In this document: positions 1-13,418 of the stretch, piece by piece
Position numbering within the stretch: the first letter of the stretch is position 1
Layout of the letters: every line of letters starts with the position of its first letter
Source of the DNA: CALEMW01 sp964343835
GTDB lineage: Bacteria > Krumholzibacteriota > Krumholzibacteriia > LZORAL124-64-63
Direction: 5' to 3'
Length of the DNA: 64,000 bases
Assembly (NCBI GenBank): GCA_964343835.1
Contig: CAYFKR010000018.1
Location: forward strand, 13,034 to 77,033
The notes under the pieces: model-generated
What the model was told of the DNA's origin: nothing
Databases searched by the model: none
Seen by the model: only the letters and a program-made list of their open reading frames with translations
Program-made: the position numbers and the translations under genes

Positions 1-953
1 ACGCCGCGGTGATCAGCGTGGGCGCCGTGGACATCGACGGCGTGGTCTACGCCAACGGCAGCATCGGCCCCACCGCCTGGGAGATCGCCGAGTCCGCCTA
101 CGACGACTATCCCCTGCCCGACGGCCTCATGAAGCCCGACATCGCCGCCCCCGGCGTGGACGTCACGAGCTTGAAGGCCGACGGGAGCTACATCGCCTGG
201 TCCGGCACGAGCATGGCCACGCCCCTGGTGTCGGGCGCCGCGGCCATCCTGCTTCAGTCCTCCCCGGGCGCCCTGCCCGCCGACGTGGCCATGGCCCTCG
301 AGCTCTCCGCCGTGGACGTCCACGACCCCGGCCGCGACGTCCGCACCGGCGCCGGCCTGCTGGACATCCCCGGCGCCCTGGACGAGATCCCGCGCCTGGG
401 CCGCGAGACCGTGGTCCTGCGCAACACCGGGCCGCTACCCCTGCACGTGACGGACCTCAAGTGGAACGCCCCGTGGCTGCAGGTCACGGCCCTGGGTCGG
501 ACGGTGGACCCGGCCGATTCGACCCTGGTGATCCTGGAGTTCGACACCGCCGGACTGCCCGCCGGGCTCCACAGCGAGTCGGTGGTGGTGGGCAGCGACG
601 ACCCCGACTCCCCCCACGCCATCACCGTGTCCCTGGCCATCGGCGACGTGACCGGCATCGACGGTCCGCCGGCGCCCGCCGCCGCGGTGACCGGCTCCCC
701 CAACCCGTTCAACCCGCGCACCGAGTTGCGCTTCGCCACGGCCCGCGACGGCCGGGCCGTCCTGACGGTCCACGACCTCCGCGGCCGCCTCGTGCGCACC
801 CTCGTGGACGGCCCCCTGCCCGCCGGCACCCACACCGCGGTCTGGGACGGCCGCGACTCCGCCGGTCGCGCCCTGCCCACCGGCCTGTACATGGCCCGCC
901 TGCAAGCGGTGGGCGGCGTGGACGCCACGGTCAAGCTCACGCTCCTGCGCTGA
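1..953 (+). CDS. Secreted S8 (subtilisin-like) serine protease, C-terminal part
   Basis: The reading frame is open to the left edge, so the N-terminus and the catalytic Asp and His lie outside the window. The visible part begins with the subtilase strand VISVGAVD. It then carries KPDIAAPG and the catalytic-Ser motif GTSMATPLVSGA, whose Ser codon is at 210-212. About 140 residues without a recognised enzymatic domain follow; they look like an Ig-like or HYDIN-type beta-sandwich. The last ~85 residues are a FlgD-like Ig domain (SPNPFNPRTELRF, GRLVRTLVDG, WDGRDSAG, GLYMARL) ending KLTLLR, the same tail seen on four other secreted proteins here. Expected role: extracellular or surface-bound protein degradation. 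The family call is secure from the Ser motif; the export route through the FlgD-like tail is inference. Confidence 0.9.
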   Translation, partial: AAVISVGAVDIDGVVYANGSIGPTAWEIAESAYDDYPLPDGLMKPDIAAPGVDVTSLKADGSYIAWSGTSMATPLVSGAAAILLQSSPGALPADVAMALELSAVDVHDPGRDVRTGAGLLDIPGALDEIPRLGRETVVLRNTGPLPLHVTDLKWNAPWLQVTALGRTVDPADSTLVILEFDTAGLPAGLHSESVVVGSDDPDSPHAITVSLAIGDVTGIDGPPAPAAAVTGSPNPFNPRTELRFATARDGRAVLTVHDLRGRLVRTLVDGPLPAGTHTAVWDGRDSAGRALPTGLYMARLQAVGGVDATVKLTLLR

Positions 954-1077
954 CCGTCGCGCAACTGCATCCTGGCGGCCGGAACACCCGAATCCGGCCG
1001 CCTTTCCCGTCAAGGCCTCCTGAACCCGGCCGATCAACCATGGGATACCGAACCCGGACCCCATGGAGGCCCGATCG

Positions 1078-4000
1078 ATGACCACCATCCTGTCCGTCAC
1101 GCTGCTGATCGCAGCCGTGCTGCCGTTGCCCGCCTCCGTATCCGGAGCCGACGCGACGATCTTCGAGGTACTGACCGGAGACCGCGCCCCGTCCCAGAAC
1201 TCCGTGTACGCCGTGGAACAGGACCGCAACGGCCGGTTGTGGATCGGGACCCTCGGCGGGCTCCACGTCTACGACGGGCGCACCACCGAGGTCGTGCGCT
1301 CCCTGTCTCCCGGTCAGGACGTCGAGGCCGTGCGCGTGATCTCCCTGCACCAGGACGAGAAGGGCCTGCTCTGGGTCGGCGGCATGCACGCCACCCTGGA
1401 CGTGCTGGACCTCGAAGAGCTCACCGTCACCAGCTACGGCGATCGTCTGCGGAAGGCGATCAGCCCCCACGCCCAGCCCGACGTCGTGACCGTGCGCCGA
1501 GCACCCGACGGCGACCACTGGATCGGCACGCGGGCCGGGCTCTACGTCCTGGATTCCGTCACCGACGACATCCGCCCCCACTCCCGGCTGCTCTGTCCCG
1601 AGGACCGCGCGCTTCCGGTCAGCCACGTCGAGTTCCTCGCCGACGGATCCGCCATCGTGCGCACGTCCCGGGAGCTGGTCCACGTGGACGCCCAGGGGTT
1701 GGCGGAGGTCGTGACCGGCCCCGACGAGCCCTACCGCTACGGAGTCTCCGTCCTCGATGACGGCGGCGTGTGGGCCATGGGCTCGCCCGGCATCCTGGAG
1801 CGGGTGACCGTCGAGGACGGCGAGGTCGTCCTCCACCCCCTGCCCCTCCCCGTCGAGCTCGCCGATTGGCGCATCAGCAGCGCGGTGGGCGATCCCGACC
1901 ACGAGCTCTGGCTCCTGTCAGAACGCGGCAGCCTGGCCGCCTGGGAGCGCCACGGCGGCGTGACGATCCACGAGCCGGGCACCGACCAGCCCGACCGGCG
2001 CAACTTCCTCCACCAGACCTACACCATGACCCGCGACGCCTCCGGCGTGGTCTGGTTCGGATCGAGCGGCCACGGCGTCCACTACTTCAGTCCGGGCTCG
2101 ACGCGGTTCGCCGCCCTGGGCATGACCGCGACCCCGGACGTCGGCCTGACCGACGACTACTTCTGGGACGTGCTCCCCCTGGGCGACGGCAGGATCGTGG
2201 CCCTGGACAGGCAGGAGATCATCCGCTTCCGCCCCGGCGACGACGGCGTGGAGTTCCTGGAGGGCGGCCGCGCCTTCCCGTCCGACGACCGGTACCACTC
2301 CATCGTCCGGCTCGACGACGGCCGCGCCCTGGTCGGCACCATGAACGGAGAGCTGCTGGCCTTCGACGACCCGGCCGCCCTGCGGCCGACCCTGACCCGC
2401 GTCGCGGAGCCCTGCAGTCACGACGCCCACCTCAACATCATCTGGCACCTGGCCCGGAGCGCCGACGGCGGCGTCTGGGTGTGCCGCAAGGAACACACGG
2501 ACCTCTACGACGCCGACCTGGCGACGCGCGTGGACCTGCCCGACGACCTGTCCACAGCCCTGGAGGGGGCCACCGTCCGGACCGTCCTGGTGGACGTCGA
2601 CGGCACCACCTGGCTGGGCTCCGACAACGTGGGGCTGATCCGCTACGGTGCCGACGGCGACGTCCTGGTGCTGGACCGCACCACCGGCCTGGCCCACGAC
2701 GGCGTCCGCGGTCTCCACCGCGACGGCGACGCCCTCTGGATCGGGACCTACCGCGGCCTCCACAGGCTCGACCTGGCGTCCCTGCACCGCGGCGAGGTGG
2801 AGCTCCGGGTGTGGAACACCTCCGACGGCCTGCCCAACGACGTGGTCTACGACATCCTGCCAGGCCCCCGGGGCGACCTGTGGCTCTCGACCAACGAGGG
2901 TCTGGTCCGCTTCTGGCCCACGACCGGCTCCTTGACCACCTACACCATGGCCGACGGGCTGCCCAACGGCGAGTTCAACGGCGGCGCCGCGTGCGTGACG
3001 TCAAACGGGGTCATCGTGTTCGGAGGCATCGACGGTTTGACGTGGACGCGCCCCGAAACCCTCTACCGCAACTCGGTCCGACCGGCCGCCGCGCTGGTGC
3101 ATCACCACGGCGACGGATCCGTCGACGACGTCCCCGGCGTGCTGGTCCCGAGCAACGCCATTGTCCTGCCCTGGCGCCAGCCCCACCTGGAGTTCTCCCT
3201 GGCCGCCCTGGACTACCAGCAACCGGACCGCAACCGGACGCGCTACCGGATCGAGGGGCTCGGCACCGGCTGGACGGAGACCCGCCCCGGCGAGACCATC
3301 CACTTTCCCCGCGTGCCGGCCGGCCGCTACAGCCTGGAGTACCAGGCCGCCAACAACGACGGCGTGTGGGGCCCCGTCAGCACCGTCGACATCCGCTGCG
3401 AGGCGGCCCCCTGGGCCACGACGGCCGCCCGTGCGGGCTACGCCCTCACCGCCCTCGCGATGGTGGGCTGGCTCCTCTCCCTGGAGTACAGGCGTCGCCG
3501 GCGCAAGGAGCTCCTGGAGCAGCGCCTGGCCCAGGCCGACAAGCTGCAGGCCGTGGGCCAGCTGGCCGGCGGCCTCGCCCACGACTTCAACAACTACCTG
3601 CAGGTGATCATGGGACAGGCCGAGATCGGCGGCTTCGATCTGGAGGACCAGCATCCCACCCACGAGTGCCTGGACGAGATCCGCACCGCGGGCGAACGGG
3701 CCCGCGTCCTGGTGCAGCGCATCCTCAGCCTGGGCCGCACCTCGGACGCCTGTCTGGAGACCCGGGACCTCGGCCGGACCACCGGCGACGTCGAGAACAT
3801 GCTGCGCAGCCTCGCCGGCGAGCGCGTGGACCTGTTCCTGGACCTGGATCCCACTCCCCTGCCGGTCCGGATGGACGACAAGCAGATCGGCCACGCCCTG
3901 ACCAACCTGGTGGTCAACGCCAGGGACGCCATGGGGGGACGGGGGCGCATCGCCGTCTCGGTCCGCCGCGTGGAGTTCGACAGGGACACCGCCGAGCAGC

Positions 4001-4676
4001 ACGGACTCGAGCCCGGCGCTACGCCGTGCTGACGGTCTCGGACACCGGCCCCGGCGTGCCCCCCGAGATCCGCGACCGCGTCTTCGAGCCGTTCTTCACC
4101 ACCAAGGAGCAGGACAAGGGCACCGGGCTGGGCCTGGCCACCGTCTACAACGTGGTGGCGCAGCACGGCGGCACCACGACCATCGACGACGCCCCCACCG
4201 GCGGCGCCCGGTTCACCTTGCACTTCCCCCTGGACACGACGACGACCACACAGCCGACTGCGAGGGCCGAGGGACGCTCCCCCGAACAGAACGCCTCCCC
4301 CCGCTCGGGTTTCGTGCTGCTGGCCGACGACGACCTGCAGGTGCGGGCCCTCAACCGGCGCATCCTGGAGCGGGCCGGATACGACGTGCTGGAGGCGGGC
4401 GACGGCCTCGAAGCCATCGACATCGCGGCCGGTCATCCCGAGCTGGACGCGGCCGTGCTGGACGTCGTCATGCCCGGTGCGACAGGCCCCGAGATCGCGG
4501 CGTCGCTGCGGGACGCCGGCCGGACCGTCCCGATCGTCTACTGCACCGGCTACAGCTTCGATCACCTGCCCCAGAACGAGATCGAGGCGGGAGACACGCG
4601 CGTCCTGAGCAAGCCCTACCGACCGGAAGACCTCCTGGAGCGGCTGGAGGAGCTGGCGCTGATCAAGTCCAACTGA
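1078..4676 (+). pseudogene. Beta-propeller hybrid sensor histidine kinase, frameshifted
   Basis: ATG 1078 follows GGAGG (1065-1069) with 8 nt spacing and opens a signal peptide (MTTILSVTLLIAAVLPLPASVSGA); ATG 1063 is in frame but less likely. The order is: periplasmic two-component-regulator propeller with repeated LWIGT..GL.. blades, Y_Y_Y domain (LEFSLAALDYQQPDRN to NNDGVWGP), one membrane helix, and H-box GGLAHDFNNYLQ (His835). The N-box NLVVNARDAM follows, then the frame breaks. The first frame stops at 4030-4032. The G1 box DTGPGVP, F box VFEPFFTTK, G2 box GTGLGLA and a receiver domain (LADDD, VLDVVMPG, SKPY) continue in the -1 frame from about 4017 to 4676. Against the paralogue downstream, one lost base in GGC(C)GCTAC at 4015-4022 would restore the frame. 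Either an assembly error or a real lesion that removes ATP binding. It has no HTH output domain. Confidence 0.85.
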
Positions 4677-4758
4677 GAGTTAAGGTTCAAGCCACCGCGA
4701 CGGGAGCCGACAATCACCCTGTGAATCGATAGGTTCTCCTCTTCGCCCGGGAGAAGGA

Positions 4759-8367
<3,609 letters not shown>

Positions 8368-8375
8368 AGCGACCC

Positions 8376-9797
8376 TCAGAAGGTCCGGCGGCTCAGGAAG
8401 GTCCATCCCCCGCGCCTGACCGCCACACCCTCGACCGTCTCCACCGCGACGGTCCGCCCCGCCGCATCCACCAGCTCCACGCGCAGGTCGTGCACGCCCG
8501 TCGGCAGGTCCAGTCGGGCCATGGCGATCCCCTGCGGCAACGTCAGCCAGCAGCGGGTGTCGGCCTGTTCGGTGGCCACGCCCACCAGGTTGGCGAGCAG
8601 ACCGGCCAGCTCGCCCTTCTTCCCGATCTGTTCCTTGGCCAGGTACTTGGTCACGGCGCGGGCGATGGCGCGCAGGATCACCCCTGGCATGCGGTCCTCG
8701 AACCTCAGATGGGCCCTCCCCGCCACGTCCTCCACCCGGTGCGTCACGGCGTTGCCGGCGAGGGTGCCGGCGCTGATGCGGGCGCCCGTCACCGTCGACG
8801 GCGTCTCCAGGATCTCCGGCAGGGCGAAGCGGATCCAGCCCTCGATGTCGGCGTCGGAGTTCCAGCCGCGCACGTAGCGGCCCCGCAGGTCCACGGCCCA
8901 CAGCTCGGCGGAATCGCCTTCCTCGTCGGAGAAGATGGGCACGTCGGCCGCCACCGACACCAGATGGGGCGTCCAGCCCGTCTCCAGGAACAGCACCACG
9001 CGGCCCAGGTCCGCATCGACGTCCGTCGTGTCGGGCAGCAGGCCCGGATAGGCGTTCTCGAATTCCGCCAGCTCGTCGCGGAAGCCCAGGGCCAGGCCGG
9101 TGCGCAGCAGGTCCGCGCCCAGCCAGGGCGGCATGGCGGCGTCCAGGCGACCGGCCGCCTCGCGGTAGGAGACGGCGGCGCGGCGGTAGGCCAGGAAGGC
9201 GTCGTTGGTCTCGCCGCCCCACTCGTGGAGCATGCCGCGGAGGTAGTGGATGAAGGCGTGGTCCTCCACCGACACGGTCGACGCCTCGTTGTCGCCGCGC
9301 AGGGCGGCGTCCATGTCGGCCAGGTCGCGCAGGCGCAGCTCCGCCTTGCGGGCCTCCACCAGGGCCTCGTCGCGCTCTCCCAGTTCGATGTAGTTCATGG
9401 CGCGGAAATAGGGCACCAGGGCCATCTCGAAGGGAGCGGCCCGGTACTCCACGGCACCCTCGTTGGTGAGCATGGACGCCACGGCCCGGCTCACCGAGCG
9501 GGTGTAGAGGTCGTCGGACAGGGCCTCGGCCTCCTCGAACACCGCGTTCGATTCCTCCCAGCGGTTCGCGTAGTGGAGGATCAACCCCCGCTCCAGCAGG
9601 TTCAGCAGCCGGTCGCTGTCGCGCTCGGCTTCGGTCACCACCAGCAGCGCGGCGTCGAACTCGCCGCGGGCGAGGTCGTCGCGCAGGGCCAGGTTGCGGT
9701 CCGCATAGGTGGAGCAGCCCGACAGGAGCGCCATGACGGTGGCGAGGACGAGGGCCGCGGACGCGGCCCCCGGAGGTCCGACGCGGGAGCGGATCAC
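8376..9797 (-). CDS. TPR-like lipoprotein linked to LpoB (COG3014-like)
   Basis: A 473-residue predicted outer-membrane lipoprotein; the signal peptide ends in lipobox LLSGC with Cys28. After it come helical repeats that read like TPRs (FDAALLVVTEAERDSDRLL, RWEESNAVFEEAEALSDD, ALVEARKAELRLRDLADM). A longer C-terminal region (ADVPIFSDEEGDSAELWAVD and following) has no motif I can name. The start ATG overlaps the lpoB stop by 4 nt (ATGA), so translation is coupled. In many bacteria a lipoprotein of this COG3014 type sits beside LpoB, which suggests a role at the cell envelope near peptidoglycan synthesis; the exact function is not established. It is convergent with the kinase gene, with 8 bp between the stop codons. 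Confidence 0.7.
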   Translation of the reverse strand: MIRSRVGPPGAASAALVLATVMALLSGCSTYADRNLALRDDLARGEFDAALLVVTEAERDSDRLLNLLERGLILHYANRWEESNAVFEEAEALSDDLYTRSVSRAVASMLTNEGAVEYRAAPFEMALVPYFRAMNYIELGERDEALVEARKAELRLRDLADMDAALRGDNEASTVSVEDHAFIHYLRGMLHEWGGETNDAFLAYRRAAVSYREAAGRLDAAMPPWLGADLLRTGLALGFRDELAEFENAYPGLLPDTTDVDADLGRVVLFLETGWTPHLVSVAADVPIFSDEEGDSAELWAVDLRGRYVRGWNSDADIEGWIRFALPEILETPSTVTGARISAGTLAGNAVTHRVEDVAGRAHLRFEDRMPGVILRAIARAVTKYLAKEQIGKKGELAGLLANLVGVATEQADTRCWLTLPQGIAMARLDLPTGVHDLRVELVDAAGRTVAVETVEGVAVRRGGWTFLSRRTF

Positions 9798-10408
9798 GGC
9801 CTGTATCCGTCCCGGCTCACGTACTTCTTGATCTTCTCGAAGCCCACCCAGGACTTCACGTTGGTCTCCAGATGCACCAGATAGACGTCCACCTGGTAGA
9901 ACTTCACCTCGTCGCCGCCCTCGCGGTCGATGATGGTGTTGATCTCGCCGAGCATCATGTAGTCGGCGCCCATCTCCATGCCCCAGCGCGACATGGTGTC
10001 GGTCGAGGAATGATCCTGCTGGTCGGCCCGCTCGCTGCGCACGGCGTCGCGCTCCTCGGCCGAGGCCACCATCGTCACCTTGCCGGAGTTGATCAGGGCC
10101 CGCTCCAGGTCCGCCACGAAGGTCTTGACCGGGATGTGCTCCGCGGACTTGTTGCGGATCGGACCGACGATGACCACGGGCTTCTTGCCCGTTTCGTACC
10201 GGTGCTCGCCGTACCAGCCGCTGCCCAGGGCCTGCCCGATGAGGGTCTCGGCCGTCAGGCGGCTGTCGGTGTCGTTCCAGTTGCCGGAGAGGTCCACGGT
10301 CGTGTCGACCTCCATGCGCGTGACGGTCTTGCCGCCGGAGCAGCCCGCCAGCAGGGCGGCCGCCGCGGCCAGGGCGATCATCGCCACCAGCTTCGTGCCT
10401 CGTTCCAT
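9794..10408 (-). CDS. lpoB: LpoB-type lipoprotein, penicillin-binding-protein activator
   Basis: A 204-residue lipoprotein with lipobox LLAGC (Cys23). ATG 10408 is chosen because AGGAGGA (10415-10421, complement) lies 6 nt upstream and the signal peptide follows directly. The body matches LpoB: VVIVGPIRNKSAEHIPVKTFVADLERALINSGKVTMV, with ADYMMLGEINTI and a C-terminal strand set (VKFYQVDVYLVHLETNVKSWVG). In enterobacteria LpoB reaches from the outer membrane through the peptidoglycan to stimulate the bifunctional synthase PBP1B; here only the family is certain. It is the first gene of a two-gene unit with the TPR-like lipoprotein. Confidence 0.85.
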   Translation of the reverse strand: MERGTKLVAMIALAAAAALLAGCSGGKTVTRMEVDTTVDLSGNWNDTDSRLTAETLIGQALGSGWYGEHRYETGKKPVVIVGPIRNKSAEHIPVKTFVADLERALINSGKVTMVASAEERDAVRSERADQQDHSSTDTMSRWGMEMGADYMMLGEINTIIDREGGDEVKFYQVDVYLVHLETNVKSWVGFEKIKKYVSRDGYRP

Positions 10409-10563
10409 CGCCGTTCCTCCTGTGTCTCGTCCCGGGCGATCGGGTCGCCCGTCCCCTTCATCGTGATTCGGTGGCCTCCGCGGAGGACGTTTTCCGCCCG
10501 GATCGGCGGCCACGATGCGTTCCTTCCACGAACCGTGCCAGATCGCGGCCGTCCCGCCCAGAG

Positions 10564-10601
10564 AAAAACGCCGCCCCGGAATCGACGTACGGGGCGGCGT
10601 T
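10564..10601 (-). terminator. Intrinsic terminator of the molybdenum hydroxylase operon
   Basis: Read on the minus strand, a 12-bp perfect stem (arms 10567-10578 and 10590-10601, core CGCCGCCCCG) is followed by a run of five T (complement of 10564-10568). It lies 23 bp past the large-subunit stop codon. Confidence 0.85.
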
Positions 10602-10623
10602 CACGACGGTTGCAACGGATGGG

Positions 10624-12963
10624 TCATCCCCCGTTCAGGGCCCTCCAAGTGCGCTCCGGAGTGGCCGGGATGTGGCGGATCCTCACACCCGTCGCCGCGG
10701 CGACGGCGTTGATCACTGCCGGGGCCGGACCGTTGATCACGACCTCCCCCGCCGCCTTCACGCCGTAGGGCCCCGAAGGCTCCTCGGTCTCCAGCATGAT
10801 CACCTCCATGGGAGGCATGTCCATGGCCGTGGCGATCTTGTAGTCCAGGAACGACGGGTTGCGCACGCGGCCCTCGTCGTCCAGCAGGACCTCCTCGCAC
10901 AGGGCATAGCCCAGGCCCTGGGCCACCGCCCCGTCCACCTGGCCCTCGGCCAGCTTCGGATGGATCACGGTGCCGAAGTCGCAGGCCGACACGAAGCGGC
11001 GCACGAACACCTGGCCGGTCTCCGTGTCCACCTCCACGTCGGCGAACTGGGCGGAGAAGGGCGGCGGCGAGTCGTCGCTCATGTGGCTGGCGGTGGCGGC
11101 GGGCTGGATCTTGGCCTGGTAGAGGGCCGTGTGGGCCACGCCCTCCATGTCCAGGGACAGGTCGCCCGGGCCGGTGCAGACGCCGTCCGTGAACCGGACT
11201 TCGTCTCGTTTCACCTGCCAGTGCTCCGCCATGACGTCCAGGAGCTGGTCGCGCAGGGCGGAGGCCGCCCGGGCCACCGCACCGCCGGAAACGTAGGTGG
11301 TGGAACTGGCGTAGGCCCCCACGTCGAAGGGCGTGAGGTCCGTGTCCGACGACAGGATCACCACCTTGTCGTAGGGCACGCCCAGCTCCTCGGCGCAGAT
11401 CTGGCTCAGCACCGTGTCGCTGCCCTGGCCGATGTCGGTGGCGCCCACCAGCAGGTTCACGCTGCCGTCGTCGTTGAGCTTGACGGTGGCCGCGGCCCAG
11501 TCCACGCCCGCGATGCCGGAGCCCTGCATGGCCACGCCCACGCCCAGCCCCCGCTTGAAGCGCGGGTGGGTGGGCTCGGGCGTCGAGCCCCAGCCGATGG
11601 CCTCGGAGCCCAGGCGGATGCACTCGTCCAGGCTGGAGCTGTTCACGGTGCGGGCCAGGCCTTCCTTGCCCTCGTTGAGGCGGGCGCTCACCGGATCGGT
11701 GTCGCCCAGACGGATGTGGTTCTTCCGCCGCAGTTCGAGCGGATCCATGCCCAGCTCCGCCGCCACCTCGTCCATCTGGCACTCCAGGGCGAAGAAGCCC
11801 TGGGGTGCGCCGTAGCCCCGGAAAGCGCCGCTGATGGGGTTGTTGGTGTACACGCAGTCCACGTGGTAGTGGATGTGGTCCAGGGGGTACAGGGGCAGCA
11901 CCTTCTGGCCCGTGTTGGCCTGGACGGTCAGGGCGTGGCTGCCGTAGGCGCCGGTGTCCGCCAGCACCTCCATGCGGTTGGCCACCAGGGTGCCGTCGTT
12001 CATGGCGCCGGTGGTCATGGTGATGGTCTGCGGGTGGCGGAAGCGGGCCGCGATCAGCTCCTCTTCCCTCGTGAACTCCAGCCTCACGGGTCGCCCCGTG
12101 CGCAGGGCCAGCAGCCCCACCAGGTCCTCGCACACCATCTCCTGCTTGTCGCCGAAACCGCCGCCCACGCGGGGCTTGATGACCCGGATGCGCGACTCGG
12201 TGGTCTCCAGCACCCGGGCCAGGATCCGGCGCAGGTGGAACGGCACCTGAGTGCTGGTGCGCACCACCAGGCGGTCGTCCTCGTCCAGCCACGCCACCGA
12301 CACGTGGGGTTCGATGTGGCTGGCCTGGACACGGGGCAGTTCGTAGACGCGCTTCACCACGATGTCGCAGCCGGCCAGGGCGTCATCCACGTTCCCCAGG
12401 TGCACGTCGATGCTCGCGGCCAGGTTGGACTCGCCGCCCTTGGCGATGCCACGGGGGTCCGGGTCCTCGTGGACCAGGGGGGCGTCGGCGTCGAGGGCGC
12501 GGTGCGCATCGTGGATCGAGGGCAGGAGTTCGTACTCCACCTCGATGAGCTCCAGGGCGCGGTCGGCGGCCGCGAGGGTCTCCGCGGCCACCACGGCCAC
12601 GCGGTCGCCCACGAAGCGGGCCTTGGTCGGCAGGATCGTGGTGTCCCAGGGCGAGGGCTCGGGATGGCTCTGGCCGGCGCGGGTGTGGGCGATCTGGGGC
12701 ACGTCGTCGTGCCACAGGACCGTGACCACGTCGGGCTCGGCCAGGGCGGCCGAGGCATCCACCCGGACGATGCGGGCGTGGGGATGGGGCGAGCGCAGCA
12801 CCTTGGCGTAGAGGCAACCGGGGGGCAGCACGTCGTCGGTGAACACGGGGCGGCCCTTGACCAGCTTCTCGCCATCGCTCTTGGGCACGTCGCGGCCCAC
12901 GCTGCGGCGGTCGGCGGCGGGGCTGTCGGCGGGGTGCATGCGATCGTCGCGGACGGTGCTCAT
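10624..12963 (-). CDS. xdhA: Xanthine-dehydrogenase-type molybdopterin hydroxylase, large subunit
   Basis: A 779-residue molybdenum-cofactor subunit of the xanthine oxidase family. ATG 12963 overlaps the iron-sulfur subunit stop by 4 nt; the frame stays open further upstream but there it only shadows the previous gene. Visible signatures: the N-terminal hammerhead region (VKGRPVFTDDVLPPGCLYAKVLRSPHPHARI), VGGGFGDKQE, GAFRGYGAPQGFFALE around the cofactor, and GVKAAGE with the conserved base Glu740 near the C-terminus. It lacks the CSFR loop of form I CO dehydrogenase, so a CoxL role is unlikely. The complex would hydroxylate a purine or other N-heterocycle in the cytoplasm and pass electrons through the 2Fe-2S and FAD subunits. 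The neighbouring purine deaminase favours xanthine or a related purine; the substrate is inference. Confidence 0.85.
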   Translation of the reverse strand: MSTVRDDRMHPADSPAADRRSVGRDVPKSDGEKLVKGRPVFTDDVLPPGCLYAKVLRSPHPHARIVRVDASAALAEPDVVTVLWHDDVPQIAHTRAGQSHPEPSPWDTTILPTKARFVGDRVAVVAAETLAAADRALELIEVEYELLPSIHDAHRALDADAPLVHEDPDPRGIAKGGESNLAASIDVHLGNVDDALAGCDIVVKRVYELPRVQASHIEPHVSVAWLDEDDRLVVRTSTQVPFHLRRILARVLETTESRIRVIKPRVGGGFGDKQEMVCEDLVGLLALRTGRPVRLEFTREEELIAARFRHPQTITMTTGAMNDGTLVANRMEVLADTGAYGSHALTVQANTGQKVLPLYPLDHIHYHVDCVYTNNPISGAFRGYGAPQGFFALECQMDEVAAELGMDPLELRRKNHIRLGDTDPVSARLNEGKEGLARTVNSSSLDECIRLGSEAIGWGSTPEPTHPRFKRGLGVGVAMQGSGIAGVDWAAATVKLNDDGSVNLLVGATDIGQGSDTVLSQICAEELGVPYDKVVILSSDTDLTPFDVGAYASSTTYVSGGAVARAASALRDQLLDVMAEHWQVKRDEVRFTDGVCTGPGDLSLDMEGVAHTALYQAKIQPAATASHMSDDSPPPFSAQFADVEVDTETGQVFVRRFVSACDFGTVIHPKLAEGQVDGAVAQGLGYALCEEVLLDDEGRVRNPSFLDYKIATAMDMPPMEVIMLETEEPSGPYGVKAAGEVVINGPAPAVINAVAAATGVRIRHIPATPERTWRALNGG

Positions 12964-13418
12964 GCCAGCTCCTTCCACGCGTCGAGGACGGCCTGCACGG
13001 GCTTGGCGTAGCCGGTGCAACGGCACAGGTTGCCCGAGAGGGCGTGGCGCACGTCGTGTTCGGTGAGGTCGCCGCCTTCGCGGATGCGCTGCCAGGCCAC
13101 CAGCAGCAGGCCGGGCGTGCAGTAGCCGCACTGGACGGCGCCGGCGGTCAGGAAGGCCTCCTGGAGCCGTCGCATCAGCGGATCGTCGTTCAGGCCCTCG
13201 AGGGTCATCACGCTGGCCTCGTCGGCGAAGGCCGCGGGCACCACGCAGGAGTTCACGGGTTCGCCGTCGAGCAGCACGCAGCAGGCGCCGCAATCGCCGG
13301 TCTCGCAGCCCCGCTTCACCGACACGCAGCCGGCGCGCCGCAGGGCGTCGAGCAGGCGCTCGCCCGGTTCGATCTCCATGTCCTGGACCACGCCGTTGAG
13401 CACGAGCGACACGTTCAT
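12960..13418 (-). CDS. xdhC: Molybdenum hydroxylase [2Fe-2S] subunit
   Basis: A 152-residue ferredoxin-like subunit, the usual length for the family. The plant-type 2Fe-2S cluster motif is GCETGDCGACCVLL followed by the Cys of VNSC; the second, helical cluster domain has QCGYCTPG and LCRCTGY. It relays electrons between the molybdopterin site and FAD. ATG 13418 overlaps the FAD-subunit stop and its own stop overlaps the large-subunit start, both by ATGA, so the three subunits are translationally coupled and probably made in equal amounts. Confidence 0.92.
   Translation of the reverse strand: MNVSLVLNGVVQDMEIEPGERLLDALRRAGCVSVKRGCETGDCGACCVLLDGEPVNSCVVPAAFADEASVMTLEGLNDDPLMRRLQEAFLTAGAVQCGYCTPGLLLVAWQRIREGGDLTEHDVRHALSGNLCRCTGYAKPVQAVLDAWKELA

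Noticed and set aside
10624..12963. Form I CO dehydrogenase large subunit
   Set aside because: Gene order FAD-FeS-Mo fits, but the diagnostic CSFR active-site loop is absent and GAFRGYGAPQG is present instead.
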